NCBI GenBank assembly: GCA_024734495.1
Contig: JALMQS010000268.1
Location: forward strand, 143,274 to 207,273
Reading direction: 5' to 3'
Length of the DNA: 64,000 bases
From: Forficula auricularia
Lineage: Eukaryota > Arthropoda > Insecta > Dermaptera > Forficulidae
The stretch's first letter is position 1; each line of letters opens with the position of its first letter. Below the pieces are notes generated by a model. That model worked only from the letters and a program-made list of their open reading frames with translations. It had not been told where the DNA came from and ran no database searches. The translations under genes were made by a program, and so were the position numbers. Shown piece after piece: positions 24,122 through 36,056 of the stretch.

Positions 24122-25056
24122 AGGAATCGTAGGGAGTTGGTCATGACTTTAAATTAAATACAATTTTTTATTTAAATAGGCCAAACGTTTCGTTGTTACT
24201 GAGTTCGCAACTTCTATCAGTGGCTTAAATAGCGAAATAAAGCCGTTAGACATCTTTTTATTAATCAATTATTTCATTTTTACATTTTCAAAATTACGAA
24301 TATCCAAAAAGAGAACAAGACAGCATTGGCAGTCCATCATTTCAACACTGGGCACAAGTTTTCGTTCGAAGACACAAAAGTTTTGGATATAGAACCAAAT
24401 TGGTCTAAACGTAATATCAGTGAAATGTGTTTTATAAAAAGAACGAAACAGTAAATTTCAGAACAGATGTGGATAATCTGAATATCATATATAGTCAGTT
24501 ATTAGAATTAGGACAATATTGTAATTAGATAATCAAATGTATATTTTATAATAAAATAGATAAAGAAAAAATATTTAAAAAAAGTGAATTGTTTGTCAGA
24601 TTCGTAAGTTGACCGAAGAGGGTCATTGATTGCTAGGTTAAATATTAAAAAAATAAATGCACTTATTAATAAGATATCTGATAGTACATAAAAAAATTTC
24701 TTTGTTCAATTTCATTCTTTTAATTATTTTGACAGGAAACAATTACATTGTTTTAAAAGGTTTATGTTTTATATTATTTGATAAAATTGAATGATTTGTA
24801 AGAATACTGTTTGAAAATGGTTTTTCTCTTAGCTCCAGACAAATAGGTTTGATAAATGAGGTGAGAGAAGAACTAACCTTACTTGCCATTGTACTTTTGT
24901 AAAAGTGAAATAATTGATTAATAAAAGGATGTCTAACGGCTTTGTTTCGCTATTTCAGCCACTGAAGAGGTTGCGAAACAGCAACGAAACGTTTGGCGTA
25001 TTTGAATAAAAACTTTGTATTTAATTTAAAGTCATGTCCAACTTCCTACGATTCCT
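24122..25056. mobile_element. Long-TIR element with a second hammerhead-like stem-loop
   Basis: Inverted repeats of about 140 bp (24122-24262 and 24920-25056) begin AGGAATCGTAGGGAGTTGG and contain CCAAACGTTTCGTTG and GCCGTTAGACATC. TTAA flanks both ends (24118-24121, 25057-25060), but the flank is itself part of a palindrome, so a TTAA target duplication is not proven. The right arm holds CACTGAAGAGGTTGC, a loop, and GCAACGAAACGTTTGG. A 160-bp internal piece (24493-24655) recurs at 39250-39415. No transposase is visible. Confidence 0.75.
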
Positions 25057-25384
25057 TTAATTATTAATCATGGACACGAATAATGAAATAATACCTACAT
25101 ATCTTTTAGCCAGTCGTGAAACCAAATAAAAATTTAAAAAAAAAGTTGAAACTTTTTCAAGACTCCGTATGGCCATTTCCATCAAGAAATCCCGCTCGGA
25201 TCCGCAGAAACCTGACCGCGACGTTGGCTACATCCTTCGATTTACCGCGCACCGACACGCAGACGCCAAAGTACACCTTTATCAATATTCTTCCACGCTC
25301 TCCGACCCAGGCAAACCGTACATTCTCCAGAAAAATATAATATTGCTTTTCATATCTCTTCAAGAAATTCATTTATTTTTTATC

Positions 25385-26035
25385 TTTTTTTTTTTTTTTT
25401 TTTTTATAATGATATTGATACAAGAAGAAGTTGCACCAAGAAGGTTAACTAAGGAGATTTAGGGATTGGGTAGAGGTCGAAGGTATCTGTGGATGCTGGT
25501 CTTGAAAGTTTGAAGGTTATAAGTAGCTGGAAAGACGGTCGGGGAAGAAGAATTCCAGTCTCTAGATGTCATAGGGATAAATGAATTGGCGAATGCGTTT
25601 GTTCGATTAGTATCTAGTTTAAGCGCGTAGGGGTGTTGAATTTTTAGAAAATCGTGTATTTCGGGCAAATGAGGCCTTTGGTGGGATTATCGATTTTATT
25701 TCGTCAGAACAAAAGCCATGGTAATATCTATAAAAAAGGGATAGGGCGGAGACAGATCTACGATGGGCTAGGGAGTCGAGAGTGTCAGTTAATGTAGGAT
25801 CGCCTATCAGTCTGATAGCTCGCCTCTGAATTGCATCTAAGGTATTAAGAGAATACTTGGAGGCTCCTCTCCACAAATGCGAGCAATATTCAAGACAGGG
25901 GCGAATTTGAGCCTTGTATAATATAAGGAGTTGAGTGGGGGTGAAAAATCGTTTGGTTCGGAAAAAGAAAGCCAAGCTTACATGCTGCAGTTTTTGCTAC
26001 TGAGATAATATGGTCATTCCAAGAGAGGTCAGAAA
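25385..26035 (-). pseudogene. 5'-truncated CR1/Jockey-type retrotransposon, copy 2
   Basis: The minus strand encodes the same reverse transcriptase C terminus as 13470-14015 but reaches further upstream. LSWNDHIISVAKTAACKLGF lies at about 25970-26035, then the segment with LLILYKAQIRPCLEYCSHLW and LDAIQRRAIRLIGDP. Frameshifts occur near 25975 and near 25640. The end is NRTNAFANSFIPMTSRDWN then RYLRPLPNP, with a stop at 25459. A 3' poly(A) tail is visible as the T-run at 25386-25405. It is absent from copy B of the segmental duplication. Confidence 0.85.
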
Positions 26036-27038
26036 ACGGACTTCAATAAACTTTATATATTTCATTTTTTGAAATGTGTCTATTACTTTATTATTATTAT
26101 ATATTATCCAATCCTTTTTATTTTTCGTTTTCAGAATACTTAATTAGCTTAATTTAAATATATTTTACTTTATTCACTGCGAAGCATGGGTAAAGTGTTG
26201 TAATCAGTCTCGTGGCAAGCGCGACTTCAAAGACTCCTCAGGTAAAGACTACGGAACCCATGGTCTCAATTATAGTTACAACTTGGAGTATTCATTTAGC
26301 TTGAATTTTAGCACGTAACGGTTTTGCTAAAAATTACATGGGGTCTCGTCCAGAGACTAAAAAGTGCGGTTTTTTCAGGAAGTGCGTGCGGATGGATGTA
26401 TGTTATCGTTTTTTCCGTCCACAGATTTTTTCCACACCGTTGCAACCGATTGAAATAAAATTGAAAACCTACCATTACTTTAACAAAATGAAGCGCTGAT
26501 TAGTTTTTGGTACATATCGGCCCACAAACATTAGTACTTTATTTTAGTACTTTTTTAGATTTTTCTAAATATTTTGAAAATGACTAAACCAATTTTGATG
26601 AAATTTAATATTGTAATTAAGTACCTTGAGGACCACAAAAAAGGTCATATAAATTTTTATTGTAAAATTATATTTTAAAGTACTTTACCCTAGAATAAGA
26701 TAGTGACATTGGATAAAGTTTAGCAAATATCCGTTGCAGTTTGTTTTTTTTTTTATTATTAAATTTTTTCATAGAATTAAATTTAGTTGGCACAATTAAT
26801 ATTACAAAGAGAACAGCCGCAGAGTAATATCACCCAGATTATAAGAGAAGCACCACCCTGAGATCTACACCCTTCATAATTATTTTCTACAACCCATCAC
26901 TCATTTCGTTAACCCATTGCATCTTTATATAGGAGCTGTTCGGCACTTCCGTAGCAGGTTGGCTCGCTAGGCGGGGGACATCTCGGGATGGGATTATTAG
27001 GCGTACAAAATGGATTACATCCCAAAAATACTCTGGGT
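26036..27038. other. Gene-free repeats
   Basis: 26040-26130 matches 39937-40030. 26175-26705 is the long form of the repeat at 18140-18300. 26815-27000 is less AT-rich but shows no open frame. Confidence 0.5.
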
Positions 27039-27056
27039 TTAAATTGTATATAAAAT

Positions 27057-27269
27057 TTATTTGAAAGTAAATTTTCTCTGAGAGAGAGACGGACTGGTAG
27101 AACTTTTAATTGAATGTAATTGACCCCTTGAAACCCTGAAGAAGGAGGGAAGAATCCTCCGAAACGTCGGTTTGAAATGAAAGGAGGAAGGATTCCAATA
27201 AATTACACCTTATTTGACATGTGTTAATTTTTTCTTTTCTCACCACCACTGGGCTTCTATTACATTCAC
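27057..27269 (+). repeat. Non-autonomous element with hammerhead-like stem-loop, copy 3
   Basis: The plus strand reads CCTGAAGAAGGAGGG, a loop, then CCTCCGAAACGTCGG (27132-27172). The left tail GAGAGACGGACTGG is the complement of the tail of copy 2. An 18-bp target duplication, TTAAATTGTATATAAAAT, lies at 27039-27056 and 27270-27287. Confidence 0.85.
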
Positions 27270-27314
27270 TTAAATTGTATATAAAATGTTTTTGTGAATT
27301 ATGAAAATTAATCA

Positions 27315-27525
27315 TGGGGAGTCGGGTAGCTCAGTCAGCTAACGCACTGGCCTCGCTTCAGCATCGATCGATTATGACGATGTTGGTGTGGAGGTCCGGG
27401 GTTCGATCCTGGCTGGCAAATAAAAATTTCTGCCTGCTGAAAACTCGGCTCCCTCACTAACCCTACTAACACTCTACTTATGTGCTGTCTAAATGGGCTT
27501 TGTTCCCGGTGACATTAAATAAATA
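27315..27525 (+). repeat. tRNA-derived SINE
   Basis: GGGTAGCTCAGTCAGCTAAC is a good A box/D-arm and GGGGTTCGATCCTGG a good B box/T-arm of a tRNA-derived RNA polymerase III promoter. The tRNA-like head is interrupted and followed by an unrelated body and an A-rich tail, so this is a SINE rather than a tRNA gene. Confidence 0.75.
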
Positions 27526-27544
27526 AAAAAAATAATAATCATAG

Positions 27545-27731
27545 AAGGGGTCGGGTTAGGCTAGGTGGTAGCGTGTCAGCCTGCTAATCAAGAGGACCCG
27601 GGTTCGAATACGACTCGAGGCATCCGGCTAAAATCTGACCCCGGGATAGAGACAAATTTATAAAAATATAATAAATAGTATCGTAAATTGGCTCATGGCT
27701 AGAAAGGCCGAAAAGCTAAAAAAAAAAAACA
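27545..27731 (+). repeat. Second tRNA-derived SINE
   Basis: A tRNA-like head with GGCTAGGTGGTAGCGTG and a B box CGGGTTCGAATAC is followed by a short body and an A-run (27719-27729). It stands 20 bp from the previous SINE in the same orientation but has a different body. Confidence 0.7.
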
Positions 27732-28158
27732 TAGAAAGACGATACAAACAAATATTCCTAATTTATTAGGAATAAAAAAATTTAAATTTTATTCCTCACT
27801 CATTTTGTGTAGTTAGGGGCAAATTTGAAAAAATCCTAAAATGAATTTTTAGAGATTTGTATGTAGAATTTATTTATTAAACACTAAGCAAGTAAATATC
27901 TTAGACTCTTCTTCAACAAAAATCAATATATTTTGCTCATTTGGTGGTACACATCCATTGACGTTTAGAAGTCGAATTTTTAACAATCCTTAGATGAGTT
28001 TTTTGATATTTATATGTAGAATTTTTTGAAACAAAATACAAGTAGAAATTTTATTTCATTCATTTTGTACCTCACCTACACCCACACGTACCTACTCATT
28101 GTGTGTAGTTGATTTTTGGGAAGTTGACTTTTACAGAAATTTTACATTATTCTAAATA

Positions 28159-28510
28159 TAGGATGGGCCATTCAACTTTTGGTCTTTGAATCGGTTATAT
28201 AAAAAAACTAATGAATATTTTTTCAAAATTATGAATTTATAAAAAAGATTGAACATTTTCATTTAAGAATGAAACAAAAAATCATTATTCGATTTCCAAA
28301 AACAGTACGCAAAAGATTGATTGCTAAGTTGGTTGTGGCAAGTGGTCCTGTTGAAACCAAATGTCACCCATGTCATCCTTCTCAATTTTTGGAAATAAAA
28401 ATGTTGTTTTTCATCCTTAAATGAAAATGCCCAAACTCATAATTTTGAAAAAATATTCATTATTTTTTTATAGCCGATTCAAATTCCAAAAGTTAGATGG
28501 CCCACCCTAT
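28159..28510. repeat. TIR element (GGGTGGGCCAT family), copy a
   Basis: Ends are inverted: GGATGGGCCATTCAACTTTTGG-type sequence on the left, CCAAAAGTTAGATGGCCCACC on the right. The interior is AT-rich without a recognisable transposase. Confidence 0.75.
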
Positions 28511-28850
28511 ATATGGTGGGCCATCTAACGTTTGGAATTTGAATCGACTATAAAAAAAACTAATTGATACTTTTTTAAATTATAAGTTTATTAGAAAGAT
28601 TGGACATTTACATTGAAGAATGAAACACAACATCATTCAAATGACTGCCGACTGGCCTGAAAATGTACCGAAAAATTGGGTTGATCGGATGGGGTACTTT
28701 TAAGCCAGCCGTGGCAGTCATTTGAATGATGTTGTCTTTCATTATTAAATGAAAATGTCCAATCTTTCTAACTCATAATTTTGAAAAAATATCCATTAGT
28801 TGTTTTTTTAGCCGATTCAAATTCCAAACGTTAAATGGCCCACCCTATAA
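28511..28850. repeat. TIR element (GGGTGGGCCAT family), copy b
   Basis: Abuts copy a with the same inverted ends (GGTGGGCCATCTAACGTTTG). Inside is a nested palindrome with ACATCATTCAAATGACTGCC and its complement. A right-end fragment of the family is at 40114-40216. Confidence 0.75.
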
Positions 28851-29449
28851 TAAGTGTACTAAATTTGGTCCAGATAGAACAAAAATTTTTAAATTTCAAA
28901 TTTTTTCTTTTGAGTCTTTCGCTCTCATGAGCTTATTTTGGGGAGATTATTTGTGTAGCAATAGATTCAGAGTATTCTAAGGCATACTAAATATGGTCCA
29001 AATCGAACAAAATAAGAGTTAACAATTTTAATATTTTGCCCCCTCTTTCGCCCCCACAATGGAAGATAATATATATTAGATTTTTCTCACCCTATTTTGG
29101 TGCCATTAAATGTTTATGCTGAATTTGAGGCATCTCGCTCACCCCCAATTACTCAAAAAATCCTTTTATTCTATCAGACACGGAAGAATTTTTTCTATAT
29201 AAATTAAGATACGTCTATAAATTAATAGATTTTTATATTATAAGACATATTTGCCAAAAAATTGTATTTAAATTTTTTTCTACAAATATTTGGAGAATTT
29301 CCTTAATTTTAAAAAAAATATTGTAAATAAGAGAAATTAAAAGAAGTATTGTATGCGGAACTGTCGAAAATACTAAATGAAGAATACCAAGATAGATTTT
29401 TTGATTTCGAAGAACATACTTCAGGAATGAATTGGTGTGATTTTTTTTT

Positions 29450-31107
29450 TTTGGAACGAAGTGAACTTATGGGACGCCTCGGGGTGGTACCCTAGTCTGT
29501 GAAAAGTGTCCGTAACGTTAAATAAAAACAAGCGAGCCAATGCTCATGCGCGCGCATCCACTCAGCCACTCTGGGGGCGGGGCCTCTGGCTTGCGCTCTG
29601 GTCGGGAATCGATGCTGTTCGATGTTGAATCTTTCGATTCAACAGGTATTATTTCATTACCCTCCTCTACCTCTCTGCTTCTATTTATCGAAATAATCCT
29701 CTTTAAAAATTTTATTAATTTAATGAGACAGAATAATAGAATTCAATAAAATGGCATCGAATTCAGAGACAGAACATTCAGAACATTTCGTTATTCAGCA
29801 ACAAATAACAAAGGTGTGCTTACTTAATTAATAAATAAATGAAAATGAAATGAAAATAAATAAAAGAATATTGCAATAATTCTACTAATTTATTTATTAT
29901 ATTTCCAGCTAATAGAAGAAAATAATCAATTAAAAAAAAATCTACTAAAGGTAAGCGTTATATATTAATCGTGGGTGTATGTGTAAAATCCCCGTGAATC
30001 CTAATTGATTTCATAACTAATTCCTATAATTTATTTATTTATTTAATTAATTGAATTTTATTATTTATTTATTCTATTTAAGGAAATAAAAATTAAAGAA
30101 GAAGAAAAAATTCCTTGGAATTTGATTTCCAACGAGGATTTGATGAATTATTATTAAAATATCTAAGATTATTTATTTATTTATTATTAGAGTATCTATT
30201 AGTTAGATATTTATATAATATACTGAGTAAAACATTGTATAAATTCATATACTGTTTTTTCTCAAATTCAAAAATATTTCCAAACAAGTTTGTTCAGTAC
30301 CCACCTCTCCATCCCCTCCCTCGATTAGCACTCATGGATTTAATTTTAACATTTTTTTATTTTATTTTCTTTTGAAGGAAAGAAATACGAAAAAAAAGCC
30401 GAGTACCAAAAAAGGTATCGGGAGCGTGAAAAAAAAAAACAAGGTACGGTATATAATTTATATACCGTATATTATATATATTATAATATTTTGCAGTGTA
30501 ATTTTAAATACGACTGTAAAGTTAGTAGACATCAGACGAGAAATTAATGATTTTATAATCAATTTCAGTATCGGAGAAAAATATAAAAAAAAAAACAAGT
30601 AGGCAATATCAACAAGAGTATCGACAAAGAATAAAGAAAAAAATACAAAAGATCCAAGGTATGGTATGAAAATTATATACATTTTTAATAAATTTATTAT
30701 TACCATTAATAACTGTAATTAATTTTAGTACTTACTACTATCGATGCTGTTTTCTCGAGATATTTGGCAAAAATCGAATCACAAATATATATATCTTATT
30801 TTAGTTACCATAAAGCTATAGTTTCTATGATAGAACATAATTAGGCTTAATTATTATTATTCATATAAATACCTGTTTCTTTTTGTATATTATTATTATT
30901 ATATATTATATATTTTTATAAATCATTGTAAATAAAATAAAGGTGTTAAGATAATTTTATAAAGTAGTTTCTTTGCTTTTTTATCGATAAAAAAATCATA
31001 ATAAAAAATGTATACCCGAATAATTATTTTTCTTTATACCTAGAATAGAACTTAAAATTAATATTTTTATAATAAGGAACTTCGTTCCTATCCGGTATCC
31101 TACGACA
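29450..31107 (+). mobile_element. 1.66-kb insertion carrying a multi-exon gene
   Basis: Copy B (near 41053-41075) has no counterpart of this sequence, so it is an insertion in copy A or a loss from B. Near the left edge is GGAACGAAGTGAACTTAT; near the right edge is AAGGAACTTCGTTCCTATCC. They share GGAACGAAGT in inverted orientation, a short terminal inverted repeat. A poly(T) run abuts the left edge. A GC-rich patch (29520-29610) precedes the gene and AATAAA motifs follow it (about 30930). Confidence 0.65.
29751..30844 (+). CDS. Small spliced gene, basic coiled-coil-like product
   Basis: Exons judged from splice signals and frame: 29751-29813 (ATG, donor GTGTGC), 29909-29950 (acceptor TTTCCAG, donor GTAAGC), then 30383-30443 (or 30378-30443), 30569-30658 (acceptor TTTCAG, donor GTATGG) and 30729-30844 (acceptor TTTTAG, stop TAG). 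The last three exons keep one frame across two phase-1 introns, which supports them. The alternative third exon at 30083 (acceptor TTTAAG) leads to an early stop near 30157. The product is about 125 aa: a Glu/Asn-rich start, a leucine-bearing helix, then two similar Lys/Arg-rich segments (EYQKRYREREKKK and QYQQEYRQRIKKK). I recognise no defined family; its role is unknown. Confidence 0.5.
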
Positions 31108-31784
31108 CAGATCGACTTTTTTGATATTTGAGTGAAATTGAGCTGATACATAAATCACTTAAAATGGCCAATTTGGAGTACTCTTATACCGTCATTTTAA
31201 TAAAGGGAAATAAATTTTAAAAATTATTCTAATTCTAATTAAAAAGATCTTTATAGATATCTCACCCCCCATGAGAAAAATTTTTTTACTTTACTATATG
31301 GTATGGTCAAGTATTGTAATCGTTCATGGAAAGTTTTTTTCTTCGTTTCAAAATATCTAATCTTGCTTATTACTAACAAACTGCATGGGCAGCCTTCGGC
31401 GGCCCTCTTGCTAACAAGGCGTCGCGTCGCCTCTTTACGCTCCAAATGGTCTTCTCTAATTTCGAATCCCAATATAACAAAATTTTATCTTAACTGTTTT
31501 CAGGACCCAGGAAGGTTAGTTATTTAATAATTTCTATTAGTCCCCCTCCCTCAAAACCACATTTTGGGGTCCAAATATCAAAATGTTATATAACAATGAT
31601 TTTAAGTTAGAACATAACTTTTAAGGAGTTCGGTGTTGGTTCTAGGTGAAACATTTTAATATAATAATTTATTATTATATTAAGTTAGAACATCTGAGGG
31701 GTTCAGGACTGTTTATCATTTTTATAAGAAAATTCTCAAATTTTTACCATCGAATCATTGATGTATTAAATATTTATTCGCGAA

Positions 31785-32950
31785 ATATGAAGTTGATCGT
31801 CTGGCCCGTTATCAAAAAATAAATGATTGAAAATTGTCCTTTTAACTTGGAAATAAATGAACCGAGTTTTTAAAAGGGCTATAACTTCTATACAAATTAT
31901 ACCATTTTCAACAAATATATCATCATCATCATCAGCCTGTCGATAGCGACAATCCACTGCTGAATATAGGCCTCTTCCATCAAATGGAAGGGGGTTGGCA
32001 TTAAGTCACCACGCTTGCCAGACGGATTGGTGACTAGGAATCAGATTATAGCCGGTCAAATATCAATGCAGGGACTCGGACTCGAACCCGGGACTCCTGC
32101 TTAGAAGGCTAGTGTCTTTAAGCTCTCGGCTAATCCGATTCCCTCAAATATATACAGACCAATAATTTAACTTTTATGAATCGAAAGATATATTTTTCAA
32201 TAGATTTGACAGCCTAGTTAATTAATTATTCATAAATGTAAAAAAGAAAAGGCTATTTGCATCCAACAGAATATAACAAAAGCACCAGTGTAGAATTCCG
32301 ACTCTAATGCTTGAAATCGTGTTTGTGTTAAATAAATGTTTTTATAATGAGAAAAAATGTATCTCAATATTCTTTTTATTAATATTATCAAAACAAAGAT
32401 TTTTATTCGAAATTAATCTAAGTATTAACAAATTTTGTTAAAAAATTTAGTAAGCAGTTGTCACTCTGCAGAAATATAATCACAGGATCACAGTTGATCG
32501 TCTGTCCCATTATCGAAAAATAAATGATTGAAAATGTTCCTTTTAACATGGAAGTAAACGAACCGAGCTTTTATAGGGCTATAACTTCTATACAAATTAT
32601 ACCATTTTCAACAAATTTATAGAGATCAATAATTCAACTTTTATGAATCGAATGATACATTTTTCAATAGATTTGACAGTCAGTTAATTAGTTATTCATA
32701 AATGTAAAAAGAAAAGTTATTTGCAGCCAACAGAATATAACAAAAGCACTAGTGTAGAATTCCGACTCTAATGCTTGAAATCGTGTTTGTGTTAAATAAA
32801 TGTTTTTATAATGAGAAAAAAATTATCTCAATATTCTTTTTAATAATATTATCAAAACAAAGACTTTTATTCGAAATTAAACTCATTATTAACAAATTTT
32901 GTTAAAAAATTTAGTAGGCACATTGTCACTCTGCAGAAATACAAAAAAAA
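31785..32950. repeat. Local tandem duplication inside copy A
   Basis: The segment starting GTTGATCGTCTG occurs twice (31788-32470, SINE-interrupted, and 32492-32950) but only once in copy B (41946-42410). Both copies end with CACTCTGCAGAAATA. Confidence 0.75.
31921..32145 (-). repeat. tRNA-derived SINE with ATG-repeat tail
   Basis: On the minus strand the head carries a B box (GGGTTCGAGTCC). The body ends CAGCAGTGGATTGTCGCTA then GATGATGATGATG. Target duplication AAATATAT lies at 31913-31920 and 32146-32153. Copy B has the uninterrupted site near 42060. Such GATGATGATG tails are known for insect SINEs mobilised by RTE-type elements. Confidence 0.85.
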
Positions 32951-33104
32951 ATTATAAGATCAACCAGATAGATAAGCTGTCAAGAACTCCCTTAAAATAC
33001 GAAATTTAATAAAAATACCTTCAGCTGTGCGAACCGAGTGCGAACAAAATTTGTGCCGACGGACCGACAGAAAGAAATTTCGTTGAGGATGTTTTCTTTC
33101 ATAA

Positions 33105-33760
33105 TTTCTTTCTGTCCCTTTTCTTATATTATGCAAGTGTATGCAATTTTATCTTTTAGATTTCAGCCTTTTTGCATCATTTTCATAAAAAAAGTCATAC
33201 CAACTTTTATTATTGACATTCAAGTCTAAAAAACCGATAATAAATCTGAAATATATTTAATTGTTAAATTCACTAATGCCACTTATTTATTGATATTTGT
33301 ACAGTAAAATGAGTTATAATGAACGAATAAATCACATCCTTGAAGTTTTTAATAAAAATGTCTAGCTTTTTATCATTGTCTTATAAAAATCATTCATCAT
33401 TAAAATAACAATAAAAGATTCAGAAAATAACAAATGGCTGCATTTTTATTTAATAGGTGTTATATAAAACATAAGGACATAACTGATAAGAGACAAAATC
33501 AAAAAAACACCTCTTTATAAAAGAACTTAAATTGCTGTTTGTCATCATTCCTTCACTTCATTTCGTGAATTATTCATTAATACTTAAAGGTAGGTGCTAT
33601 ATTATATAATTATTAATTGGTATTTAAAGTTGTCCCATTTCTAGTATTGTGAATGTATTTCCAATGAAATTGATCAAGGAGAGAGCCTTAATCGAAGTTT
33701 AAACCCTTTATATATCCTCTAGATTATTGCTTAAGGGTATAAAGAGATTGCCAAGTTAGT
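33105..33760 (+). promoter_or_regulatory. Conserved upstream block of EcKL3 with TATA-like box
   Basis: Shares with the EcKL2, EcKL4 and EcKL5 blocks the segments TTTATTATTGACATTCAAG, CTTAAAGGTAGGTGCTATAT and AACCCTTTATATATCC, then TTGCTTAAGGGTATAAAGAG (TATA-like at 33735-33744). It lies 2.3 kb before the ATG of EcKL3; the interval holds transposon sequence. Confidence 0.55.
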
Positions 33761-34254
33761 TATGAAAGAAAACAACCGCAACGAAATTTCTGTCTGTACG
33801 TCTGTTTTTGTCTGTCAGCGCAAATTAGCATAAAAACGCCTGAAGGTATTTTTATGAAATTTCGTATTTGGATCACATGTTTTCTAACTCAAAATTATTG
33901 ATATAGAACATTTTGATATTTTGAGGTTTGTAGGGGCACTAATGTAAATTATCAAATAGCTCCTAAACTATTAACTCTACTGCTCTGTTGGAAGGAAAAT
34001 TGTACAGGATGTGATTTCTGACAACTTTTGTTTAAAGAAATTCAAAAAAAAAAAAGTATGAAGGAGGGCCAAAAATTGCAAATTCTAGTCCTTTGGTTCA
34101 ACATTCAGCCAAAATTTGTATACATAATATAGGGCCCCAGAAGACTGGAGATGAAAAAATTAATTATGCAAAATGATAGGGGGGGGGTGAAAAATTCAAA
34201 TACCAAGCTTTTGGACCAACTTCAACCAAATTTTGTACACATTACAGTACTAAA

Positions 34255-34894
34255 CAAAATTTCGCCCCGTAAACCTAACAATAGATTCCAGTAGAGTTTT
34301 AAACGCTGATTATCATGCAATATCCCGATTTTTTAAAACACCTCAAAGTTTTGAAATATTATCGTTTAAAATGACGAAAACGGCCATAGTAACCTATTTT
34401 CGAGTCTCATTAAATATTAAACATCAATATTTGAAATCAAAATACTTTGTTGACGTAATAGGAAACAGCTTTTTCTTTGATTTTCAAATTATCATTTGTT
34501 TTCAGCTCAATTAGAACTCGAGTCATAACTAAAAAACTAAGACCTTATGTTTTTATCTATGTCTATTATCCTTTATAATCACGTAGATTTAGTTTTTTAG
34601 TTATAAGTCGAGTTCTAATCGAGCCAAAAACAAGTGATAATTTGAAAATCAAAGAGGAAAGCTGGTTTCTATTACGTCAACAAAATATTTTGATTTCAAA
34701 TATTGCTGTTTAATATTTAATGGGACTCGAAAATAGGTCAAAATGGCCTTTTTCGTCATTTTGACCGATAATATCTCTAAACTCTGACGTGTTGTAAAAA
34801 TCGGAAATTGCATGATAATCAGTGTGTATAAAACTCTACTGGAATCCATGTTACGTTTACAGGGAGAAATTTTTTTTAATTTTTGTCGACCAGT
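34255..34894. repeat. 640-bp imperfect palindromic element, copy A
   Basis: Outer ends CAGTACTAAACAAAATTTCG and the complement of TTTTTGTCGACCAGTG frame two arms of about 250-300 bp. Paired segments include GATTCCAGTAGAG with CTCTACTGGAATC, and ATATTTGAAATCAAAATA with its complement. The matching point upstream of EcKL5 (about 57345-57375) lacks the element. Confidence 0.75.
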
Positions 34895-35378
34895 GATAAT
34901 CACTGGGGGATTAAATTAGATAATAACGGAACAAACGCACTCCCCAATTCGTTTGTTCTTATGATTTCTTCGTTTCATCTGTTTGACTTTTCGGTTAGAT
35001 TTAATCTGCGGTCTTTCAAGACCCCAAACACCTTCAACTCCTACCAAAACCCTGAAATTTTTCTTCTTTTCGTGATTCAAGGGTGCACCGAGCTTATTCT
35101 TTTTATAGTATCAATAAAAAAAAAAAATTAAAAAAACGCCTTAACAAATTTTTCTGCCAAATTATTACTTTTCTATCTTTTATAACAGAAATTGTTTTGA
35201 TCATTAGTTCATAAAACAATTCATTCATTCTTTCAGTGTATCTTTATAACCAACCTACCCAATTTAATTGTCAAAAAATGTGAAAAATAATAGGTAATAG
35301 ATATATTATAGTTGTCACGAAAGAGTGTTGTAGTACAAATTGAAACATGAGGATAGAATGTTTTAAATTGCTCCAAAT

Positions 35379-35704
35379 CAGTGTTCCGCAAACTTTTTAT
35401 GTTCAAGGAACTACCTACCAAATCAAGAAATTTTAGAAGTACACCAAAGAAAAAAAACAATGTTTATTTAATATTTATTTATTATTATAATCAATATAAT
35501 AGGAAAAGATATTAAATGAGAAATGTGAGCCTGCTTTAACTGAGCACAGGCGATCAAAATTTGGAGGAATCGTTGATAGGCTGCTTGCATAACTCTCAAC
35601 TATGTGTAGGTGTATTATCTTAACAAAACTTGATATTTTCCGCAGCACCATCTCATGACTCACGGTACAGCAGTGTGCCGCGGCAAACACTTTGCGGAAC
35701 ACTG
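35379..35704. mobile_element. hAT-type MITE, copy A
   Basis: The inverted ends are CAGTGTTCCGCAAACTTT and its complement (AACACTTTGCGGAACACTG). Flanks CTCCAAAT (35371-35378) and CTCTAAAT (35705-35712) match at 7 of 8 positions, fitting a hAT 8-bp target duplication. The corresponding site before EcKL5 (about 57838-57860) is empty. Confidence 0.85.
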
Positions 35705-36056
35705 CTCTAAATAATCTTGAAGAAATTTTCGGCCTGTTTTGAAACCGATTATCTACAAACTTAATTTTTCAAGCCATGGATAAATACTATTTTATTTTAT
35801 TTTTAAAAAATTTTCCTGCGGAGAAAATATTAATAGTTTGTTATGATTACTGTGTATTTAAAATCTGTATTATTTTATTTTAGAAGGAATTCCATTAAAT
35901 TTTATTTCAATATTATTAATGAGTCCTGTCCTTCAATTCCTCCAATATCTACATATAAATTGATTATTTTTATAAATAAAACATAGAAGAAACTAGCGTT
36001 TTTGAATACAAATTATATCTTCAATTCAAATAAGTAATGTGAATATTTTTTTAGCT

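Noticed and set aside
27130..27175. A complete hammerhead ribozyme
   Set aside because: Only the CTGANGA, stem II and GAAAC parts are visible; no cleavage strand with matching stems I and III was found by eye.
27315..27731. Functional tRNA genes
   Set aside because: A and B boxes are good, but the acceptor stem and anticodon arm are broken and a SINE body with an A-rich tail follows.
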